A stretch of 64,000 nt of DNA, taken from NCBI GenBank assembly GCA_049671305.1, contig JBATUR010000044.1, positions 50,271 to 114,270 of the forward strand, read 5' to 3'. The first letter of the stretch is position 1. Each line of letters opens with the position of its first letter. Positions 16,768 to 26,600 of this stretch are shown here, one piece after another. Origin of the DNA: CADCTM01 sp049671305. GTDB taxonomy: Bacteria; Cyanobacteriota; Cyanobacteriia; Cyanobacteriales; Coleofasciculaceae. The notes beneath the pieces were generated by a model, which made no database searches, was not told the DNA's origin, and saw only the letters and a list, made by a program, of their open reading frames with translations. A program made the translations under genes and the position numbers.

Positions 16768-17397
16768 TTACTGTCTAGTGCCATTGGTAGAGGCATCATA
16801 ACCTCTCCAGACGCCAACTAAAACACCTTGTACCTGCACGTTAGTAGCTTGTACCTCAATGGGAAAATATTTAGGATTAGCTGGTTTGAGGGTGACTTGT
16901 TGCCCTTGGCGGTAAAATCTTTTTAAGGTTGTGCCATGTCCTTCCACTCTCGCGGCAACAATTAGACCGTTTTTTAATTCCTCTGGATGGGGGACGGGTT
17001 GCATAATTACCACATCTCCTTCGGCAATTAAATCTTCAATCATGCTGTCTCCAATTACTCGCAAGGCAAAGTTACCTGTTTGACGGAAAATTGGTAGGAT
17101 ATCTAACTGCTCGACGCTATCGGTGAAGGGTTCAACTAAACCACCTGCTGCGATCGATCCAAGTACAGGTACTCCTGTGCTACTATTGCCCAAAATTCTA
17201 ATGGTTCGGGCTCTCCCTTCTGTCCAATTAATGTATCCTTTAGTTCGTAAATGCTCTAGACGACTTTGAACTGGTGCCGGCGATCGCAAATTCATCGCTT
17301 GCATCATTTGTCGAATTGAGGGCGCGTATTGTGAGGTCTGAATGTATTCAACCAGCCAATCATAAAGTTGTTGCTGGGCTTCTGTTAGGGGTTCCAT
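16768..17397 (-). CDS. lexA: LexA repressor
   Basis: A 209-residue transcription repressor. The N-terminal winged helix (about 1-66) has TEAQQQLYDWLVEYIQ, APSIRQMMQAMNLRSPAPV and HLRTKGYINWTEGRARTI. The C-terminal S24 peptidase part keeps the cleavage site Ala84-Gly85 (SIAAGGL) and the Ser118/Lys159 dyad (GDSMIED, TTLKRFY), so self-cleavage should be possible. In some cyanobacteria LexA controls carbon, redox or motility genes rather than a classical SOS response. I use ATG 17395-17397 (MEPLTEA), the usual start; an upstream start at 17415 adds six residues. A cyanobacterial LexA box lies 82 nt upstream, suggesting autoregulation. Confidence 0.95.
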   Translation of the reverse strand: MEPLTEAQQQLYDWLVEYIQTSQYAPSIRQMMQAMNLRSPAPVQSRLEHLRTKGYINWTEGRARTIRILGNSSTGVPVLGSIAAGGLVEPFTDSVEQLDILPIFRQTGNFALRVIGDSMIEDLIAEGDVVIMQPVPHPEELKNGLIVAARVEGHGTTLKRFYRQGQQVTLKPANPKYFPIEVQATNVQVQGVLVGVWRGYDASTNGTRQ

Positions 17398-17478
17398 ATT
17401 TTTACAGTTTGGCAAAAAATAGTTTTGAATTAAGATGGCTCACCGTTCTCTTTTATCTGCTGACTGTTACCATCTTAT

Positions 17479-17492
17479 AGAACATTCGTACT
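17479..17492 (-). promoter_or_regulatory. LexA box upstream of lexA
   Basis: On the minus strand the sequence is AGTACGAATGTTCT, which fits the reported cyanobacterial LexA consensus RGTACNNNDGTWCB at every position. It lies 82 nt upstream of the lexA start, so LexA probably represses its own gene. Confidence 0.8.
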
Positions 17493-17523
17493 ACTAAAAC
17501 CACTAATTTGTCCAGTGGGGCAG

Positions 17524-17551
17524 AAAAAAACTGCCCGTTGTCAGTTTTTTT
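17524..17551 (-). terminator. Hairpin terminator after argF
   Basis: AAAAAAACTG (17524-17533) pairs fully with CAGTTTTTTT (17542-17551) around the loop CCCGTTGT, giving a stem with U runs in both directions. An overlapping alternative stem GGGCAG / CTGCCC exists at 17518-17536. It lies about 127 nt past the argF stop and may serve as a terminator that shields the lexA promoter region. Confidence 0.65.
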
Positions 17552-17677
17552 GACCAGATTAAGAACCCTGTCAAAGAAAATTGAACCCTTGAACAACCTG
17601 ATAAATCACGATAACGAAGTTGGGTATCTGCCTCAAATACCCTTGACAAACTGTAACTTTGAGTGTGTTGAGAGAAA

Positions 17678-18598
17678 TTAATCAGCACCTAAAATACTTA
17701 CTAGTAGGGCTTTTTGGGCGTGCATTCGATTTTCGGCTTGATCCCAAATACGCGATCGCGGTCCTTCCATCACTTCATCGGTAATTTCTTCGCCACGATG
17801 CGCCGGCAAACAATGCAAAACAATGGCTTCTGAGTCAGCATAACTCAACAATTTTTCATTAACTTGATACGGTTGAAAAATCGGAATTCGTTCATCTGCT
17901 AAGTCTTCCTGACCCATACTCGCCCAAACATCGGTATAAAGAACTTGTGCCCCTTTTGCCGCTTTTAGCGGATCATCAGTCAGCATAACTTCCGTCTTAC
18001 CGTCAGCAATCTGCCGAGCCTGGTCTACAATGCGCTGATCCGGCTGATAATTAGGTGGTGTGGCTATTTTGACATTCATCCCAACTAAGGCGCATCCTAA
18101 GAGCAGCGAATGGGCAACATTATTGCCATCTCCCAAATAAGTTAAGGTTGCTCCAGCTAATTCGCCAAAGCATTCCCGAACTGTCAATAAATCGGCTAAA
18201 ACTTGACAGGGATGCTCCAAATCAGTTAAGGCATTGATAATAGGAATTTGAGTATATTCAGCAAAAGTTTCCAACTGCTGCTGCTCAAAGGTGCGAATTG
18301 CCAAAATGTCCAGATACCGATCCAAAACCCGCGCCGTATCAACTACTGGTTCCCCACGACCTACTTGGGTAACATTAGGATTTAAGTCGATGACTTGACC
18401 GCCGAGTTGATACATGGCTACCGAAAAACTCACTCGTGTTCTGGTGGAAGCTTTGTAAAACAACAGCCCTAACACTTTATTACAGCGTGGTTTGAGCTGA
18501 TGGGCTTTCAATTTAGCCGCGACTTCCAACAATTGATCAATTTCACTCGTATTGAGGTCTGCTATGCCTAGCAAATCTCGTCCTTTCAACGCCTCCAT
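17678..18598 (-). CDS. argF: Ornithine carbamoyltransferase
   Basis: A 306-residue enzyme of arginine synthesis: it joins carbamoyl phosphate and L-ornithine to give citrulline. The carbamoyl-phosphate loop STRTRVSFSVAMYQLGG is at about 51-67, HPCQVLADLLT near 130, the ornithine loop with D-x-W-x-SMGQ (TDVWASMGQED) near 225, and HCLPAHRGEEI near 263. All catalytic elements are present and the length is normal. It stands as a single gene with a hairpin after it. Upstream, at 18673-18680 and 18725-18732, the palindrome CTGATCAG occurs twice and could be an operator. Confidence 0.96.
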   Translation of the reverse strand: MEALKGRDLLGIADLNTSEIDQLLEVAAKLKAHQLKPRCNKVLGLLFYKASTRTRVSFSVAMYQLGGQVIDLNPNVTQVGRGEPVVDTARVLDRYLDILAIRTFEQQQLETFAEYTQIPIINALTDLEHPCQVLADLLTVRECFGELAGATLTYLGDGNNVAHSLLLGCALVGMNVKIATPPNYQPDQRIVDQARQIADGKTEVMLTDDPLKAAKGAQVLYTDVWASMGQEDLADERIPIFQPYQVNEKLLSYADSEAIVLHCLPAHRGEEITDEVMEGPRSRIWDQAENRMHAQKALLVSILGAD

Positions 18599-18983
18599 CT
18601 TTTTTCCCCAATGACTGAATTAATTTGTTGTAATTGAAATATATCTGTTAATGAGAAAATAACCCGTTTCTTCTGATCAGGCATTATTTTGCCATTGCTT
18701 CTTTAGAAACACTTTACACAAAAACTGATCAGATTTTTCTAAAATTAGCTTAATTTTTGCTTTTTATGGTATTGATATAATTTTTAGTATAGTGGGAAAC
18801 ATTTTGATGCTACCTACAGCTCGAATTCAGATGGCTATAATATGCTACCAAGTTTCAATAAATAGTTTAAATCTAATTGTCTCTTGCCAAGTCAATTAAA
18901 AAATCAAAGCCAAAATAATTAAATAATTTAAAAGCTATTATTTAGTTTTGAGTCCTGCATAATTTAGAGGTGTAACGAGTAAA
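18599..18983. other. AT-rich divergent intergenic region
   Basis: A 385-nt gap between the divergent argF and DUF1400 hydrolase genes, rich in A and T. It holds two copies of the palindrome CTGATCAG (18673-18680, 18725-18732; 52 nt apart) and a TATAAT near 18836 without a well-placed -35. The hydrolase gene has AGAGGTGTAACGAG ahead of its ATG. I see no small gene or RNA structure here. Confidence 0.4.
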
Positions 18984-20768
18984 ATGAATAGTAGTGGACT
19001 AAGCCAGCGTGATCTTAAATTAAAAAGTTCTCACCTCAAATACGGCAATTTCGGTCTTACTTCTCAAGCTTTAAAATTACGAGTTAGATTACCAAGCTTA
19101 GGAATTGCGCTGCTAAATTTGGGCTTATTATGTGCACCCGTTGTGATACCTACTGTAGCCCAGGGCGCACAAGAGATTTATATTTCTTATGGTCCATTGG
19201 AAGTTTCTTTGCCGATCGCTTCTTTAGAACTATATGCCACAACAGGTAAAATTGATTCAGAACTCAGCTTTTATGCCGGCTATCTTACACCAGAACAGCT
19301 TGTACAACTTAAGAAAGTTTTAGTAAGTCGTGTTGATGTTACACCAGTTGCGATCGCACAATTTCTCTACTCTACCCAAGGCGAAATCATCCTCAACCGT
19401 ATTGGCGAAATTATTCAAACCAAAGCCCGTCAACCAGGTTTTTATGCAATTCGCGCCTCTTTAATTAAAGCAGCAGCCCGTCCCGAAGGCTTAACCTTAC
19501 TAAACATCCTCCGAGAATTTCCCACCCACGGCATTCGGATCGACTCAGGGCGTGGCTTTCAGGTGATTGAATCATTATCAAACCTGGTGCGTCAAACTGG
19601 GGTAGCTATTGCCGCTGTCGAACAACAAGCAAGCCAAGAAATTGCTTTTCAGACACCGCCTCAAGCCTCAACATTGTTATTATCACCGATCATATCGCGG
19701 TTTTCTCGGCTTGCCGACTTGCGCCAAACGGGACAATTCAGCCATATCAAACAATCATTTACACTTAATGATTTGCGTCGAGGTAGAACATTTCCGGTTG
19801 ATCTTTATCTGCCCAATATTAATGGGTTAGCACCGTTAATTGTCATCTCCCACGGGCTAGGAAGCGATCGCAGTACCTTTGTTTATTTAGCAAAACATCT
19901 TGCTTCTTATGGTTTTGCCGTCGCTGTACCAGAACATCCTGGCAGTAATGCCCAACAAATTCAAGCATTAATTAATGGTTTAGCTAACCAAGTCACTGCC
20001 CCAACTGAGTTGGCTGACAGACCATTAGATATTAAGTTTATGCTAGATGAATTGAAACGTGAGTTTAGCAACCGTCTCAATTTTCAAGAAGTTGGAGTTT
20101 TAGGACAATCTTTGGGTGGCTATACTTCTTTAGCTTTGGTTGGAGCAAAAATTAACTATCAACAACTAGAAAAAGATTGCCTTCCCAATGATTCTTTAAA
20201 TTTATCGCTATTAGTGCAGTGTCGTGCTTTGGAGCAGCCGTTTAGTAGTGAATTACAAGATAGCAGAATTAAAGCTGCAGTCGCTATTAATCCAATCGGT
20301 AGTAGTATTTTTGGACAAGATCAATTTGCTCAAATTAAAACACCATTAATGTTAGTTTCGGGAAGTGATGACACCGTTGCACCCGCTTTGCCCGAACAAA
20401 TTCGACCTTTTACTTGGCTAACAACTCCTAATAAATATTTAGCTTTAATTAAAGGTGGAACTCACTTCTCAACATTGATAGACACCACTGGGGCGATACC
20501 CGTACCAACTAGCGCGATCGGTCCTTCTCCAGAAGTGGCGCGAGACTATATGAAGGCTTTGAGTGTAGCGTTTTTTAAAACTTATATCGCTAATGACTCT
20601 AGTTATCAGGCTTATCTTAATGCTAGTTATGGTCAGTTTATCAGCCAAAATACTCTGCCTTTAACTCTGATCCAATCCTTGACAAAGGCACAACTACAAC
20701 AAGCAGAAGCTAACCCACAAGCAACACCTACACCGTCTCCAACACCTACGGCATCTCCTCAACCTTAG
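18984..20768 (+). CDS. Exported alpha/beta hydrolase with N-terminal DUF1400 domain
   Basis: A 594-residue protein. After a basic N-terminus comes a signal segment (SLGIALLNLGLLCAPVVIP ... AQGAQ, about 40-65) and the DUF1400 domain typical of cyanobacteria (about 66-195: ISYGPLEVSLPIASLELYA, RPEGLTLLNILREFP). The alpha/beta-hydrolase domain (about 265-540) has the oxyanion strand PLIVISHGLGSDRSTF, the nucleophile GQSLGGY (Ser376) and late GSDDTVAPALPEQ and GGTHFSTL (acid and His). It looks like a platelet-activating-factor-hydrolase/dienelactone type esterase; the substrate is unknown. The last 20 residues are a Thr-Pro-Ser run (TPTPSPTPTASPQP). Likely periplasmic. Confidence 0.88.
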   Translation: MNSSGLSQRDLKLKSSHLKYGNFGLTSQALKLRVRLPSLGIALLNLGLLCAPVVIPTVAQGAQEIYISYGPLEVSLPIASLELYATTGKIDSELSFYAGYLTPEQLVQLKKVLVSRVDVTPVAIAQFLYSTQGEIILNRIGEIIQTKARQPGFYAIRASLIKAAARPEGLTLLNILREFPTHGIRIDSGRGFQVIESLSNLVRQTGVAIAAVEQQASQEIAFQTPPQASTLLLSPIISRFSRLADLRQTGQFSHIKQSFTLNDLRRGRTFPVDLYLPNINGLAPLIVISHGLGSDRSTFVYLAKHLASYGFAVAVPEHPGSNAQQIQALINGLANQVTAPTELADRPLDIKFMLDELKREFSNRLNFQEVGVLGQSLGGYTSLALVGAKINYQQLEKDCLPNDSLNLSLLVQCRALEQPFSSELQDSRIKAAVAINPIGSSIFGQDQFAQIKTPLMLVSGSDDTVAPALPEQIRPFTWLTTPNKYLALIKGGTHFSTLIDTTGAIPVPTSAIGPSPEVARDYMKALSVAFFKTYIANDSSYQAYLNASYGQFISQNTLPLTLIQSLTKAQLQQAEANPQATPTPSPTPTASPQP

Positions 20769-20931
20769 AAAATATTTTTAGAATAAAATGGTAGGGACAT
20801 CTCCAAACCTTTGATCGCCTCCGTAGAATTGCCCTAAATTTTGTAGAGTTAGAAGAGTTCTACCTATACAAATACCATCATTTCCTGATGCAAAGCAATC
20901 AAATAGTTGAGATAAAGAATAATATAAAAAT

Positions 20932-21669
20932 ATGCAATCAAACGATTTGAAATTAGAGCAACTTCGTCAAAAATTAAGTCCGGTTAAACGTTTAGCTTGG
21001 ATGCCCATTGTTCAAGAAGGTGATGGAATCTTAACGGCTTCAAAGTTTGCTGGTAAACCTTGGTTGAGGGCAGAAGAACAGTGGCCAATTTGCCCGAATT
21101 GTCACAAAAAACTACAGTTTTTTCTTCAATTGAATCTTGATAAGCTGCCTGATAAATTGAAAGGAAAATTTGGCAATGGTTTATTACAGTTTTTTTGTTG
21201 CATCAACAAAAAAACTGAATGTGCTTATGAGGCTTGGCAACCCTTTGCAGAAACTTATTTACTGAGAATTGTCCAACCGGATAATAATACGCCTAATTTA
21301 GAAACGATACCAGAAGATTCTTTTCCAGCTAAATTAATTGTCGGTTGGGAAGAAATAGATGATTATCCAAGTCTGGATGAAGAAGATCCAGAATTGACTC
21401 AGGGAATCACAATGGAGAAGGAAGAACGTGATCTTTTCTACGAAAATTTAATGTATTTGGATAGGGATAAGTTGGCAGGCTGGCCCCAGTGGATTCAATA
21501 TCATCAGTATCCAAATTGTCCGACTTGTAACCAACCCATGAATCAGTTTGTTTTTGAGATTGATTCAGAGGATAATATTCCTTATATGTGGGGTGATGTG
21601 GGAATTGGATATATGATCCAATGCCCAACCCATAAAGAGCAACTAGCTTTTTTGTGGCAGTGTAGCTGA
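20932..21669 (+). CDS. DUF1963 (YwqG-like) protein
   Basis: A 245-residue cytoplasmic protein of the DUF1963/YwqG group, function unknown. Typical elements are the opening RLAWMPIVQEGDGILTASKF, then GKPWLRAEEQWPICPNCHK, FFLQLNLDKLP, LLQFFCCINKKTEC, and the end with DVGIGYMIQCPTHKEQLAF. Two CxxC pairs (CPNC, CPTC) plus other Cys could bind zinc; they are extra to the core fold. It lies 19 nt before truB in the same direction, so the two may be cotranscribed. Confidence 0.85.
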   Translation: MQSNDLKLEQLRQKLSPVKRLAWMPIVQEGDGILTASKFAGKPWLRAEEQWPICPNCHKKLQFFLQLNLDKLPDKLKGKFGNGLLQFFCCINKKTECAYEAWQPFAETYLLRIVQPDNNTPNLETIPEDSFPAKLIVGWEEIDDYPSLDEEDPELTQGITMEKEERDLFYENLMYLDRDKLAGWPQWIQYHQYPNCPTCNQPMNQFVFEIDSEDNIPYMWGDVGIGYMIQCPTHKEQLAFLWQCS

Positions 21670-21688
21670 TTGTAAATTAGATAATTAA

Positions 21689-22588
21689 ATGCAAGGTTTT
21701 TTGAATTTAAACAAGCCATTTGGGTTTACTTCCCACGACTGCATTGCAAAAGTCCGTCGGTTGGTACGCCTGAAGCGGGTGGGACATGGCGGGACTTTAG
21801 ATCCAATGGCGACTGGTGTTTTACCAATTGCATTAGGTCGGGCAACTCGTTTATTACAGTATATGCAGCAGGATAAGGCATACAACGCCACGATACGACT
21901 AGGAATTAGAACAACTACGGATGACTTGGAGGGGGAAGTTGTCGTCACGCAGTCGGCGTCTGGGGTGAGTTTGGAGGATGTTAAAGCCTTGCTGCCGCTT
22001 TTTGTGGGAAAAATTCAGCAAATACCGCCAGTTTATAGTGCAATTCAGGTAAAAGGGCAACGACTTTATGATTTAGCGAGGGCAGGTGTAGAGGTGGAAG
22101 TGCCTGTGCGAGATGTTGAGGTGTATAGTATAGATGTTTTGGCTTGGCGACCAGGCGAGTTTCCGGAAGTTGATTTGGCGATCGCTTGTGGTCCTGGAAC
22201 GTATATTAGAGCGATCGCACGCGACTTGGGTGTATCCCTAAATACTGGCGGCGTCCTTGCTGCCCTTACCCGTACCCAAAGCAGCGGTTTTACCCTAGCA
22301 GATAGCCTAACTTTGGAGGAACTAGAAATACAGTTGCAGCAACAAACTTTTCAAGCAGTGCCTCCCCTAGCGGCATTGAAGCATTTAGAAAAAGTTACCC
22401 TTACATCAGGAGACGCGCATCGTTGGTGTATGGGGCAACGCCTCTCTTGGAATGATAGTCTTAACAATGCCCCCAATAATGCCTTGCGGGTTCATGATGA
22501 AAATGGCGATTTTTTGGGCATTGGTCAGATGACCGATGGTGGAAATGGACGTATTCTGGCACCGCAGATGGTCTTTGCCTGCGAGTAA
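21689..22588 (+). CDS. truB: tRNA pseudouridine-55 synthase
   Basis: A 299-residue enzyme that converts U55 in the T-loop of tRNAs to pseudouridine. It begins MQGFLNLNKPFGFTSHDCI and carries the catalytic Asp38 in GHGGTLDPMATGVLPI, followed by KAYNATIRLGIRTTTDD, IQQIPPVYSAIQVKGQRLY and GPGTYIRAIARDLG. The C-terminal PUA-like part (about 225-299) ends with FLGIGQMTDGGNGRILAPQM. Length and motifs are normal. Probably translated with the DUF1963 gene just upstream. Confidence 0.96.
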   Translation: MQGFLNLNKPFGFTSHDCIAKVRRLVRLKRVGHGGTLDPMATGVLPIALGRATRLLQYMQQDKAYNATIRLGIRTTTDDLEGEVVVTQSASGVSLEDVKALLPLFVGKIQQIPPVYSAIQVKGQRLYDLARAGVEVEVPVRDVEVYSIDVLAWRPGEFPEVDLAIACGPGTYIRAIARDLGVSLNTGGVLAALTRTQSSGFTLADSLTLEELEIQLQQQTFQAVPPLAALKHLEKVTLTSGDAHRWCMGQRLSWNDSLNNAPNNALRVHDENGDFLGIGQMTDGGNGRILAPQMVFACE

Positions 22589-22593
22589 TGCCT

Positions 22594-22857
22594 TTAATTG
22601 TTTTTATTATATGAAGTAGCAGAATTAGCATTGAAATTATCAGGCGTTGCGGAAATTTCGCTAACTACTCTCATTTTGCGCCTATGCAAAGAATACAACA
22701 TTCTATCGATTGAGGCTCTTTCTTCTTCAGAAATTGTCTCTTCTAGTAGGGCTGCTAACAATCCATAACGGTCAGCTAGGGTAATTTGGTTAGAATTGCT
22801 GGATTCAGCAAATAAGTCAGAGATAGCACCTGGTAAAAGTCGAAGTTGGACTGACAT
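22594..22857 (-). CDS. Hypothetical small protein
   Basis: An 87-residue protein starting MSVQLRLLPGAISDLFAES if ATG 22855-22857 is used; a frame start at 22902 (MPKRIIVRIKDLFQN) would give 102 residues. The middle (LADRYGLLAALLEETISEE, then ERASIDRMLYSLHRRKM) is helical and charged, and the C-terminus is Asn-rich. The helical part resembles small conserved cyanobacterial proteins, but I do not recognise a family with a known role. It is convergent with truB, 5 nt apart. Confidence 0.6.
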   Translation of the reverse strand: MSVQLRLLPGAISDLFAESSNSNQITLADRYGLLAALLEETISEEERASIDRMLYSLHRRKMRVVSEISATPDNFNANSATSYNKNN

Positions 22858-22993
22858 ATTTTGAAATAAATCTTTAATTCTAACTATGATTCGTTTCGGC
22901 AAAAGCGGGGGGGAGGGTCTGACCCCCTTTTTTCTCTGGTTGGAGACAAAAGCAATACGTTAAGGTCAGAAGTACAGTATTGTAAGCAAAAGC

Positions 22994-23509
22994 ATGAGTG
23001 TAGAAATTCAAAAAAAAACTGGCATCAAAATCGCCGCCGTTATTATTACTGTATTGGTTTTAGTTGTTACCTTAGCGATAGGTGCAACACAACGCTTATC
23101 AGGAGAAAATATGTTTGCTGGAACACGACCGACAAATATTGGCATTCAGTCAGAAAAATTAGCAGCTTGTCCGGGTACTCCCAACTGTGTCAATTCTCAA
23201 AGCTTGGATGCTCAATCAAAAATTGCACCAATAGCTTACAACTCCACACCCACTGAGGCAATGACTAAACTGAAAACGGTAATTGGAGATATGGAGAGAA
23301 CGAAAATTATTACAGAAACTAATAATTATCTGTATGCAGAATTCACGAGTAAGCTGATGGGATTTGTTGATGATGTAGAATTTTTGCTTGATGATAATGC
23401 TAAGGTTATTCAGGTTCGTTCTGCCTCACGTTTGGGACAGTCAGATTTAGGAGTAAATCGCAAACGTATTGAAGAAATTCGTACCAAACTTAACGAACTT
23501 CAGGCTTAA
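22994..23509 (+). CDS. DUF1499 protein with N-terminal membrane anchor
   Basis: A 171-residue protein. An N-terminal membrane helix (about 11-32, IAAVIITVLVLVVTLAIGA) is followed by the DUF1499 domain: LAACPGTPNCVNSQS, PTEAMTKLKTVIG, YLYAEFTSKLMGFVDDVEF and RSASRLGQSDLGVNRKRIE. DUF1499 is widespread in cyanobacteria and plastids; its function is unknown, and the soluble part here should be on the far side of the membrane. The start ATG 22994 lacks a strong ribosome site. No partner genes adjoin it. Confidence 0.88.
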   Translation: MSVEIQKKTGIKIAAVIITVLVLVVTLAIGATQRLSGENMFAGTRPTNIGIQSEKLAACPGTPNCVNSQSLDAQSKIAPIAYNSTPTEAMTKLKTVIGDMERTKIITETNNYLYAEFTSKLMGFVDDVEFLLDDNAKVIQVRSASRLGQSDLGVNRKRIEEIRTKLNELQA

Positions 23510-23535
23510 ATAGAAAGGCATAGATAATCCAAATA

Positions 23536-23611
23536 GGCGTTGCATAATTAGAGAGGTACGTTAAATTGATAGAAGTATTTTGTCAAGATTACCTACTCAA
23601 TATGCAACGTC
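23536..23611. repeat. Short inverted-repeat element (MITE-like remnant)
   Basis: GGCGTTGCATA (23536-23546) faces TATGCAACGTC (23601-23611), 10 of 11 positions paired, enclosing about 54 nt without coding sequence, between DUF1499 and the sensor kinase. GGCGTTGC at an outer end recurs near 27393 and looks like the tip of a small mobile palindrome. Confidence 0.4.
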
Positions 23612-23621
23612 GGCAGCCTTA

Positions 23622-26600
23622 TTAATTAGTTTCACTACATCTAGGTTTTACTGGAATCTCAACAATAAAGTTTGTCCCTTGTCCAAGATCTGAAATATAA
23701 TGGATTTTACCTTGATGTTTATCCACAATAATTTGATAGGAAACTGCTAAACCTAAACCTGTACCACTTCCTATCGGTTTGGTCGTAAAAAATGGATCAA
23801 ATATTTGATTTTTAACCTTTTCATTAATGCCACAGCCATTGTCAGTAATGCGAATTATCACTGAATTTGTTTGTGGTTCTTTGCCAGTTGTTAAGGATGT
23901 ACGGATAGTAATTATTCTAAGAGAAGATTGATTTTTCAAGGCGTCAATAGCATTAGTTAGTAGGTTCATAAATACTTGATTTAACTGATTAGCATAACAA
24001 GTAACTAGTGGCAATTTACCGTAATCTTTAATTACTTGAATTTCAGATATACTGCCTTGTGCTTTTAGTCGGTGTTGTAAAATTAGCAAAGTATTATCAA
24101 TACCTTCATGAACATCAACAGCTTTTAATTCCTTTTCATCCAACCTAGAAAAGTTTCGTAAGCTACGGACAATTTCGCTAATACGTTCAGCTCCTACCTG
24201 CATAGAATCCATTAATTTTGACCAATCTTCAATTAAAAAATCTAACTCAATTTCTTCCGTTAGTCGTTGAATTTGTGGCGTAGGATTAGGGTAAGTTTGT
24301 TGATATGCTTCTAGCAAACTCAGTAAGTCTTGATGGTATTGACGGGCGGGCGTAAGATTACCATAAATAAAGCCAACAGGATTATTAATTTCATGGGCAA
24401 TTCCTGCAATCATTTGCCCCAAACTCGACATTTTTTCAGCTTGAATTAATTGGGCTTGAGTGCGTTTTAATTTTTCAGTAATCGCCTTTTCTCTTAATAC
24501 CTTTTCCCGTAATGTTTCCTCTATGCATTTGCGCTCAGTAATATCAGTAGATGTGCCTATAACTTGCTTAACTACCCCATCAGTAGTCCTCTCAAACACA
24601 GTTTCAAGAGTTAGCAAAGTGCGCCATTTTCCCTGAGCATTTCTAACTCGGTAATCAATTTCAAAAATATCATTATCTGTCGCTGTTTCCCATAATTTTA
24701 AATGCGCCGGAAATCTGGCAAAGTCTTCAGGATGAATAATCGTTTGCAGTAGCGCTGAACCCATAGTTTGCATCTCTTGTTGGGTATAGCCTAAAACCGT
24801 AGCAAGTTCTCGATTAGAATAAATATTTCGTTGTTCAAAATGATCATAAATGTACCAAAGATTGGGTGAAGCATTAGCAATTCTCTCAATAAAATGCTTG
24901 CTTTCTTGTAGCTGCAGCTCGGCTTTTTTTCGCTCTGTAATATCCTTAACGTGGACTAAATTTATCGTTTGTCCCGCTACCTGAATTTTCTTGGCAGCTA
25001 GCTTGCCCCAAAATATCTTGCCTTTTTTAGTAACATATTCTAAATCGAAACTATTAAAGCAGTTGAGAGAAATGTTATCAGCAATAGAATGCAATTCTTC
25101 TGGTGTAAATGATTCTTTTTGAAGAAGATGTCCCTGAGTATGAAGTAACTCATTCTTACTTTGCGCTTCAAATAATTCTACAGCGCGTCGATTGCAATCT
25201 ATAATCAAAAGGGTTTCAGGAGCAACCAAAAAAATTGCATCAGTTGATTCATTAAAGATAGATTCAAGTAAATCCTTAGATTGAATAATCTCTGTTTCTA
25301 CTCGTTGGCGCTCAGTAATTTCATACTCTAATTGCTGGTTAAGCTGGATTAATTTTGAAGTTCTTCTAATAACTTCGTGTTCTAAAACTTCGTTATAGTC
25401 GGTTAAGATCTTTTGGGCTTCTTTGCGCTCAGTAATATCAGTAAAAACCGCGATCGCATATACAATCTTACCTGTCTCATCATAAATCGGAGTTGCCCGC
25501 ACTTCTACGGGGATAATGCGCTCACCCCAATGTAATTCAAGATTATCCGCCGTATTACTTTCCCCTAACAAAGCCTTAACAATTGGCATTTCCTCTACAG
25601 GATATAATTGAGCAGTTCCGCTAAGATAAACCTGATGAGCTTTGCTTAATTGCTTAGTTTTAGCATCGGATAACGTCTCGATATCTAGTAGCTGCTTTGC
25701 ACTTAAATTGATATAAGTTACTTGTCCTGTAGAATTATAAATAGTCACCCCCACAGGCAAAGCTTCCAAAAACTGATTAAGGCGATTTTCTTTGTCTTTA
25801 ATTTCTCTAAAAGAGGCTTGTAATTGTTCTGCCATCTTATTAAAAGAATTTGCTAATTCCCCAATTTCATCAGAACGTTTGATTTGTATTATTTGATCCC
25901 ATTCTCCTTTGGCAACATTTTTGGCAGCGGCATTTAAGCGCAGAATTGGTTTGGTAATCCAACGAGCTGTGATAATACCAATAGCTGTAGCCGTAATTAA
26001 TGCCAATATGCATAATAAGATAGTCGTGCGAGTATTAGCTTCAATTTCTTGGGTAAAATCAGCTTCGGGGATAACCACAATAACAAGATAATCAAGACCA
26101 GATTTCTTAGTAATTGGTGTTACTTGCAAGAATTGACGAGCATTGCCAATTTGAAAATCACAACGCTTTTTCTTAGTAATTTGACTAAGATTTCCCAGAT
26201 GACTTAAGAGAGAATTCATTGACGCCTGAGTTAGGGCATTCCGACTATTTTTAGCTTCTAATTTCCAGTCTTGAGGATTTAAGTTTTGTAGATAATTGGC
26301 ATCTAAGTTTTGCTTAAAAGGGGCTTCACCTGTGGAGCTAGAAATTAGGAAACCTTTGCGATCAATAATGAATGATTGCCCCGTTTGTCCAACCTTTAAA
26401 CCATGTAGAAAACTATCTAATTGGGGTAGATAAACGGTTGAAGCTACAACTCCCTGAAAACCACCGTCTTTGTCATAAAAAGGTAATAAATTAGCGATTA
26501 GTAATAGGGGATTTTTGACTCCCTGTGATAGCGTTACTACTTGCATCCAAATTGGGCGCTTTGCTTGCTTTACCGCTTGATACCAAGAGCGTCCGTTGGG

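Noticed and set aside
17503..17688. A 61-codon open frame on the minus strand between argF and lexA
   Set aside because: It runs through the argF terminator hairpin and the end of argF, has no ribosome site, and its amino-acid pattern is not protein-like.
22907..22936. GGGGG..CCCCCTTTTTT hairpin upstream of the DUF1499 gene as a terminator of truB
   Set aside because: It lies more than 300 nt past truB, beyond an antisense gene, and only five pairs form the stem, so I could not tie it to a transcript.
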